Source: Bacillota bacterium (lineage in GTDB: Bacteria; Bacillota; Clostridia; Christensenellales; SZUA-584). Taken from it: DNA of 64,000 nt. Of the stretch, positions 58,748 through 64,000 are shown in pieces. Location of the stretch: assembly GCA_023390815.1 (NCBI GenBank), contig JAEWCC010000007.1:1-64000 (forward strand), in the 5' to 3' direction. Made by a program: the position numbers and the translations under genes. The notes under the pieces are model-generated. The model had not been told where the DNA came from, did not search any database, and was given only the letters and a program-made list of their open reading frames with translations. Positions within the stretch are counted from its first letter, which is position 1. Every line of letters starts with the position of its first letter.

Positions 58748-59165
58748 TCATTCCCACTCGCAAATTCAAAACTTAATCCAAACAATTCTGTTTAGACTCC
58801 GTGATAAGTTTTTACTCAATTTGATACCAGTTATTCACCTTCTACGGCGTTTGCTGATCAATTGTTATCAAAATGCTATCAAGGTTGTGTTATCAATCCA
58901 CATTGCAACACTTGCATATGTGAATAAATTAAATCACTTTTTAACTCCTGTTATATATACTATCACGACGATTTCCTAATTTCAATCCGAAAAACTGTAG
59001 TATTATAAACAATTTAGACCTTAACAAATATGAGATATTTTATATACTGCATTTACTACACCTTGAAGTATTCCAAATTAGCGAATCTTTCTAATCTAAG
59101 TTAGGTCATAAATATCCCTAAACCAAGCCTTTTTGCCCTCCTCCATACATATTTAAACTATAGGC
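58748..59165 (+). repeat. Dispersed repeat B, copy 2, with guaA-like attachment core
   Basis: This copy is in the same orientation as copy 1 at 46047. The core TTCCCACTCG (58751-58760) reads Glu-Trp-Glu-stop on the minus strand. GTTATCAA-like repeats at 58864, 58875 and 58889 keep the 11 and 14 bp spacings of copy 1. The two copies differ by substitutions and small gaps, so they are not a very recent duplication. Confidence 0.6.
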
Positions 59166-59325
59166 ATATCTTGTGGGAACCAAAGTCGCATTAATGAATT
59201 ATCAATACTCTTTGTTACTTTTAGTAAATATTTATGTTTTCTCACACGACGTGCGTCGAGGTTAGTCATCTGCTGAATATGTTTCCACACCAAGGGGACG
59301 TCGTACGTGTGGTTATTATAAACCT

Positions 59326-59360
59326 AAAACCTCCGCTCTATATCTAGAAACGGAGGTTTC
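59326..59360 (-). terminator. Terminator of the 1435-residue surface protein gene
   Basis: AAACCTCCG (59327-59335) pairs with CGGAGGTTT (59351-59359), about 30 bases past the stop codon on the minus strand. It is flanked by A/T tracts, as in a rho-independent terminator. Confidence 0.65.
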
Positions 59361-59391
59361 GTGATTCACGAATCTTTGTGGTATCTTCCTT

Positions 59392-62300
59392 CTATGGTGT
59401 CGCGCTCGCCACAGCCGTAAAGCCGCTGTAGTACTTCACGCCCTTCACCGTTACGTATGCGCGTACCATGTAGTAGTATGTCGTACCGGTTGTAAGCCGG
59501 GAATCGGTAAAGCTCCGCGAAGTGGTGGATTTCAACAGCGCGAATCCGCTATCAGAAGAAGTGGATCTCCATATCTCGTAGCCGCTCTTGCCCGTTACCG
59601 CCCCCCACGACAGCCTGATCTTAGTCGCGTTGCTGCGTACTGCCGTTACACCTGCCACATCACCTAAAACCGGTCTGGCGCTGGCAACCGGAGAAAACGA
59701 GCTGTAGACTCTCACCCTGGCTACTGTGCGGTATGCCCGCACCATATAGTAATATGTGGTGAACGGCGGCAGTTTGGCGTCTTTGTATGACGTACCCGTT
59801 ACCGATTTAATGAGAACAAACCCGTTATCCGGCGACGTTGACTGCCATACCTCATACCCGCTCTTACCCCCTACAGCAATCCACGATATTTTAATACCCG
59901 TTGGGCTGTAGACTGACGCGGACGCGCTCGTGACCGAAGAGATCATAGGCAAAACGGATGCAGCGGCACTATAGTTGCCATATACCTTCGTTCTGCCGAC
60001 CTTCATATACGCACGCACCATATAGTAGTATGTCGTGCCGGTATTCAGGCTTTTATTCGTATAGCTCGTTGCCGTCGTACTCTTGATCAGGCGGTAGCCG
60101 CCAGACGGCGATGTGGATCGATATAGCTCATATCCGCTTGCGCCAGGTACTGTGCTCCACCACACCTTCGCGCTGCTGTAGCTCGTCATAGAGGCATACG
60201 TTGAGGGCGCGGCGGGAACAGGCACTGCCACCGCAGCACCCGACTGCCCGCCGTATGTCGTAGCCGTAGAGGCTGTACAGTATGCGTTGACCTTGTAATA
60301 GTATGTAGTGTTGGGCGTAAGTCCGCCATCACCATAGGAAGTGCCCGAAACCGTACGCAGGTTTGTATATGTGCCACCTGCGGCCGTACTGCGCCAGACT
60401 TGATATCCCGCCGCGCCGTCTACAGCCGTCCAACTGAGCTGGACGCTGGTATACCCCGCCGAGGCTGCCGAGAGCGTGGGCACTCCGATGAGCGCGAATT
60501 CTGCGGTGATGTTCCGATCCGCATTTGCCGTGAACGAGTACCTGGCATCTGTAGATAACTGCCCCGAGCTATCTGACCAACGCCCGAAGCGGTAACCTGC
60601 GTTGGGTGTGGCGGTGAGCGTAACCGACGCGCCATTGGTATATGTACCACCGCCTGTAGTCGAACCATAGCCCGCGATGTTGGCAGTAACGGCGATATCA
60701 TAGGTTGCAGGCTGCACCGTTACTTCGCAGGTATCAGATACTCCGTCAGCCGTTGCGGTGATCGTCGCACTGCCGGGAGCAACCGCAGTGACTCTTCCTG
60801 TCTGATCGACTACTGCCACAGACGTTTTGTCGCTTGACCAGGTAACCTCAGGATTTGTTGCGTCCTCCGGAAGCACTGCCGCGGTAAGAGACAACTTATC
60901 GCCAACTGTAATCGTTGCAGCATGGCTGATTAGGATAATACTTTCAACAGGTTTAATGGTAAGGTTGGTGTATACCGCGCTTACAGTGAGCGGCTCAGTC
61001 ACACTCGTAAAGGTCTTGTCCCACCCGTCGAAGCTGTACCCATCTGGCGGTGTTACTGCGGGCTCCTCCGCATCTTCACCACTCTTTACGCTCTGAACAA
61101 GGGCGCCGCCGCCCGTCCGTACACCGCCTCCGATATCAAAGCTGACATAATACTCGTCAGTCGTGTTAACACAATGATACAGATAATCAAACCCTACCTG
61201 TCCTGTCCTTCTTGCCGCCGCTGTAAATGATCCCGTCGATGACGATGAAAATGATTCGCCATACCAATGCCAATCCATTGAATTCTCACCAAATATGGCT
61301 TCAGTTGATGCCCTGAACTCACTTAATATCGTTTCAGCCGTTTCGGGACTTCCAATGGGGTAAGCGGATGCCAAGTCAGACATATCCAGAATTTCGCATA
61401 TAAATCCCGTGATAGTATTGTCGTGTATATCAGGCTGTCCGCAGGAGTTGTTATCAAGAACTGTGCCTTCTTCTATCCTAGGCCATGGTTCTAATATATC
61501 TGCTGCGATTATACCCGGTACCGGGCGGCTAGTATTCGCCCCTTCAATTCTTGCAATGGTATTATCAGAAACGCTCACAGAGTCTAATAGATTCCCTTCA
61601 ATTGATCCCTCAACTGGCGCGTTTACATATGTACCGGCAAGAAGTATGCCGCCCGACGCTGTAATTCTGTTTCCGCTTATCGTTATATCCTTTACCGAAC
61701 AGTTTGTGCTGCCGTTATAAGATTCACCTCCGTAAGCATCAATAATATTCCCCGCCGCGATGATACCGTATTCGCCGTCTGCTTTACAGGCGACCGTGTT
61801 GCCACAGACTGTAACGCTTTCAATCAAGTGCGCGTTTACGCCGTTGCCAAACGAACCCGCAACAACAATCCCGTTCCGGTAACCAGATATCGTATTGTTA
61901 TCAACCGAAATATCTGACATGGTATTATTATGGTATAAAGGTATGTGGGTGTTCATAACGTTACTGTGGTTGCATACCTCGAGACCATTGATTTCCCATC
62001 CGAGTTCCACTCCGGTAAGCTCATTCCCCGAGAATACAATGTTACGCATCGTGTTATCCGATACGTCATTATTGATCGTGCCGCATTCACCGCCTATGTT
62101 TGTGAAGAACACGCCATGATCACTTTCTATTTTGTTATTTTTGATCTGTATATTCTCTATCAGATTGCCTGTTCCGTCCATATAGCTGTCACGCACGCAT
62201 CCCCCCTGAACGTTGTAGACCCCGAATTTACTCTTGTCGCCTATTTCGAAATCGTTGTTTTCCACATAGACGTTGCGCATGACATTGTCGGCGGTGTTGT

Positions 62301-63699
62301 GCAGCAGTTTATCGGATGTATAGTTATCATCCCTGCCGATGCTTGCGTTCTCAAACGAGACACCGCTTTCAAGGCCGTCGGCAACCACCGCGGTATTATT
62401 GCGCACATACATGTTTTCGATCAGGTTGTTTGAATTTCCCTGGTTCGCGGTTGTCGCGCCGACGATACCCGCGTTCTCCGTATGGTCGAAATAGTTCCCC
62501 GTAATATAAATATTCTTAAGCTGGTTGTGCTCGCAGAATCCGATCTGTCCCGCGACTCCCCCGTTCCCGTTTGAGTCGCTTGATCCATACACATACCATG
62601 TATGAGCGTCCGCAGCAAGCATACCGATACTTCCGTTAAAAAAACTGTTTGCACAAATGTAATAGCCGTCCATTATGTTATAGTCCTCATCTCCCGCGCC
62701 TGCGAACGAGAAGAGCGAGGTTTTTACAAATGTATTCCCCGAAAAAACAAGGTCCGTAAAATTCGTTGTACCGGCTCCGCCGTAGCTTGTCCCGCCGTAT
62801 CCGTATGCTCCGCAAGTAGCTACGCCTGTTCCCTGACTGTGATCGAGCGTACATCCCAGTATCCGAACGTTGTTAACATCATATTTCAATATATTTTTGT
62901 CGGGAACGCGGAATATCAAAGTACTATAAGAAAGTGCTTCGTCGCCTTTGAAAATAACCCCTGCCAACGTAACATCAGAAGCATATATATTTAAAACGCT
63001 GCCTTTCGGTGAACTCGGCGAGCCGTTTGTATAGGGTTCAAGGGTTATATCCGCGGTGCCGTCACGGTCAATATCGCCGTTGATGGTCATGTTGCCGCGC
63101 TTCTCAATATACAGGTTCTGAAGCATCCAATCTTCCACAGGGAATTTCTGATCACCCGGCCTAAAGAGGCTTATCGTGCCGCCTTTAAGGCTCGCATCAA
63201 ATTCGATTCTGTAATGTCCGCTTGCAGCCGGTTCGTTTTTGACTGCCTGTATTGCCTCTCTTAAGGATATAGCCGTCCCGGCATCCGCTTTTAGCTGCGC
63301 AACGGTTATTGAGTTCATACCACTGACATCGCTCCACCTTACTTTATCCTGAAGCGTTGTTACCGTTATCGTATGACCTGTATCGGTCTCAATAAGCGCA
63401 GGCAGTTGTACAATGTTGCTTAGAGCCGTTGCCTCACCCGTAGTTATCTCTACATTTTCATTCGTATAGTCCTGGTATCCTTGTATTTTTAGCTCTACCT
63501 TATGTATACCTGCTGCTAATTCTATTTCACATGGAGTGACGTATTCTGAGAATTCACCATCGATATATACATCTGCTCCAGCAGGAGAAGAGGATATCAG
63601 TAAAGTACCCGCACCCTGTTCAGATGCATAGGCGAAACTGGGCATCAGCAAAGAAATAATTAATAATATTAGTACTCCCGAGATAATTTTTCTCATCAT
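59392..63699 (-). CDS. Large secreted protein: PEGA, beta-helix, InlB-like, Big_2 and FN3 domains
   Basis: This 1435-residue secreted protein has a signal peptide (about 1-26), a PEGA domain (about 30-95, SSPAGADVYIDGEF), a long right-handed beta-helix region rich in NNT/ISGN steps (about 150-790, pectate-lyase-like, role uncertain), an InlB/Flg_new-like repeat (about 850-915, DGYSFDGWDKTF), a Big_2 domain (about 918-1000), a GYG-type bacterial repeat (about 1005-1068) and four FN3 domains (about 1070-1435). No wall anchor or terminal membrane segment is seen, so it is probably released or held by its repeats. AGGAGG precedes a double ATG. Similar FN3 domains occur in the alpha-galactosidase. 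Confidence 0.9.
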   Translation of the reverse strand: MMRKIISGVLILLIISLLMPSFAYASEQGAGTLLISSSPAGADVYIDGEFSEYVTPCEIELAAGIHKVELKIQGYQDYTNENVEITTGEATALSNIVQLPALIETDTGHTITVTTLQDKVRWSDVSGMNSITVAQLKADAGTAISLREAIQAVKNEPAASGHYRIEFDASLKGGTISLFRPGDQKFPVEDWMLQNLYIEKRGNMTINGDIDRDGTADITLEPYTNGSPSSPKGSVLNIYASDVTLAGVIFKGDEALSYSTLIFRVPDKNILKYDVNNVRILGCTLDHSQGTGVATCGAYGYGGTSYGGAGTTNFTDLVFSGNTFVKTSLFSFAGAGDEDYNIMDGYYICANSFFNGSIGMLAADAHTWYVYGSSDSNGNGGVAGQIGFCEHNQLKNIYITGNYFDHTENAGIVGATTANQGNSNNLIENMYVRNNTAVVADGLESGVSFENASIGRDDNYTSDKLLHNTADNVMRNVYVENNDFEIGDKSKFGVYNVQGGCVRDSYMDGTGNLIENIQIKNNKIESDHGVFFTNIGGECGTINNDVSDNTMRNIVFSGNELTGVELGWEINGLEVCNHSNVMNTHIPLYHNNTMSDISVDNNTISGYRNGIVVAGSFGNGVNAHLIESVTVCGNTVACKADGEYGIIAAGNIIDAYGGESYNGSTNCSVKDITISGNRITASGGILLAGTYVNAPVEGSIEGNLLDSVSVSDNTIARIEGANTSRPVPGIIAADILEPWPRIEEGTVLDNNSCGQPDIHDNTITGFICEILDMSDLASAYPIGSPETAETILSEFRASTEAIFGENSMDWHWYGESFSSSSTGSFTAAARRTGQVGFDYLYHCVNTTDEYYVSFDIGGGVRTGGGALVQSVKSGEDAEEPAVTPPDGYSFDGWDKTFTSVTEPLTVSAVYTNLTIKPVESIILISHAATITVGDKLSLTAAVLPEDATNPEVTWSSDKTSVAVVDQTGRVTAVAPGSATITATADGVSDTCEVTVQPATYDIAVTANIAGYGSTTGGGTYTNGASVTLTATPNAGYRFGRWSDSSGQLSTDARYSFTANADRNITAEFALIGVPTLSAASAGYTSVQLSWTAVDGAAGYQVWRSTAAGGTYTNLRTVSGTSYGDGGLTPNTTYYYKVNAYCTASTATTYGGQSGAAVAVPVPAAPSTYASMTSYSSAKVWWSTVPGASGYELYRSTSPSGGYRLIKSTTATSYTNKSLNTGTTYYYMVRAYMKVGRTKVYGNYSAAASVLPMISSVTSASASVYSPTGIKISWIAVGGKSGYEVWQSTSPDNGFVLIKSVTGTSYKDAKLPPFTTYYYMVRAYRTVARVRVYSSFSPVASARPVLGDVAGVTAVRSNATKIRLSWGAVTGKSGYEIWRSTSSDSGFALLKSTTSRSFTDSRLTTGTTYYYMVRAYVTVKGVKYYSGFTAVASATP

Positions 63700-63849
63700 T
63701 ACTGCCTCCTGATAAAATTCAACCTTACTTTCAGGGATATTCTTCCGTAATCATAACAAATCGTGAAGACATATGGTGTGCACACTGCACACAAAAACAT
63801 ATCCAATTATAATTTGTTTACTTTCTTATGTTTCCGGCTCACCGAACTC

Positions 63850-63999
63850 TCAATCCGGAAAATCGAAATGTGCATAGTTATCCTCGTGTTTATTGTTATA
63901 TATTTGATCGTGATGATGAGATGATTGCTTTTCTTTAAAAGCTCTAATTATTCTACTGTGGGGACCGGAGCGCCGGTAAATCTCTTTGATACAGTTCTG
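63850..63999 (-). CDS. Possible C-terminal end of a gene outside the window
   Basis: A minus-strand frame is open from the window edge to a stop at 63850 (49 residues, starting QNCIKEIYRRSGPHSRIIRA). It has no start inside the window and no recognised motif, so a chance frame cannot be excluded. The remaining stretch 63700-63849 shows only an inverted GTGTGCACACTGCACAC-like segment near 63777. Confidence 0.2.
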   Translation of the reverse strand, partial: QNCIKEIYRRSGPHSRIIRAFKEKQSSHHHDQIYNNKHEDNYAHFDFPD

Positions 64000-64000
64000 A

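Overview
The window comes from an anaerobic, Gram-positive, Clostridia-type bacterium (Bacillota). Supporting signs are strong AGGAGG ribosome sites, YesM/YesN two-component proteins, sugar ABC importers with lipoprotein receptors, a Pdu/Eut-like microcompartment, very large secreted repeat proteins, and a MobV relaxase. Protein calls rest on recognised motifs; no database search was run. No rRNA, tRNA or CRISPR array was seen.

Layout. (1) 1-9472, minus strand: a sugar ABC importer with a zinc alcohol dehydrogenase, a short-chain dehydrogenase, two URO-D family proteins and a LacI regulator, with LacI-type operators before lacI and before the second URO-D gene. (2) 10280-15350, minus: a YesM-type kinase, a YesN-type regulator and two sugar-binding proteins without a transporter. 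(3) 15555-37283, minus: two adjacent transcription units. The first carries a SorC/DeoR regulator, a glycerol-kinase-like FGGY kinase, two DeoC aldolases, two zinc dehydrogenases, seven shell proteins (three BMC-H, three EutN/CcmL, one BMC-T), PduP, PduS, PduL, a flavoprotein, a cupin and an SMP-30 lactonase. The second carries an ABC importer, an iron alcohol dehydrogenase, an F5/8-like protein and an arabinose-isomerase-like protein. Both promoters carry the same SorC/DeoR-like motif. (4) 38251-45234, minus: a 2254-residue secreted alpha-galactosidase (GH36) with a decayed extra FN3 domain past its stop, and three perfect palindromic operators upstream. (5) 46763-53378, plus: a TetR regulator and a 1978-residue wall-anchored repeat protein. 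(6) 53974-55926: a MobV relaxase, candidate oriT and XRE regulator. (7) 56131-58394, minus: an AT-rich pair made of a protease-less Lon-like ATPase and a membrane protein. (8) 59392-63699, minus: a 1435-residue secreted PEGA/beta-helix/FN3 protein.

How it works together. The microcompartment locus lacks diol dehydratase, ethanolamine lyase and glycyl-radical enzymes, and has DeoC instead. The inferred route is: sugar import, isomerisation and phosphorylation, then DeoC cleavage in the shell to glyceraldehyde-3-phosphate and acetaldehyde. PduP and PduL would convert acetaldehyde to acetyl-phosphate, with PduS and the dehydrogenases recycling cofactors. One DeoC ends in a four-cysteine ferredoxin-like motif, which is unusual.

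Five dispersed repeats, all in one orientation, separate these modules. Each has a TTCCCACTCG-like core flanked by 11-bp-spaced short repeats. On the minus strand four of the cores read Glu-Trp-Glu-stop (one as Ile-Glu-Trp-Glu-stop), which is the C-terminus of GMP synthase (guaA), a known attachment site. The window may therefore be a tandem stack of integrated islands, although no integrase is present in it.
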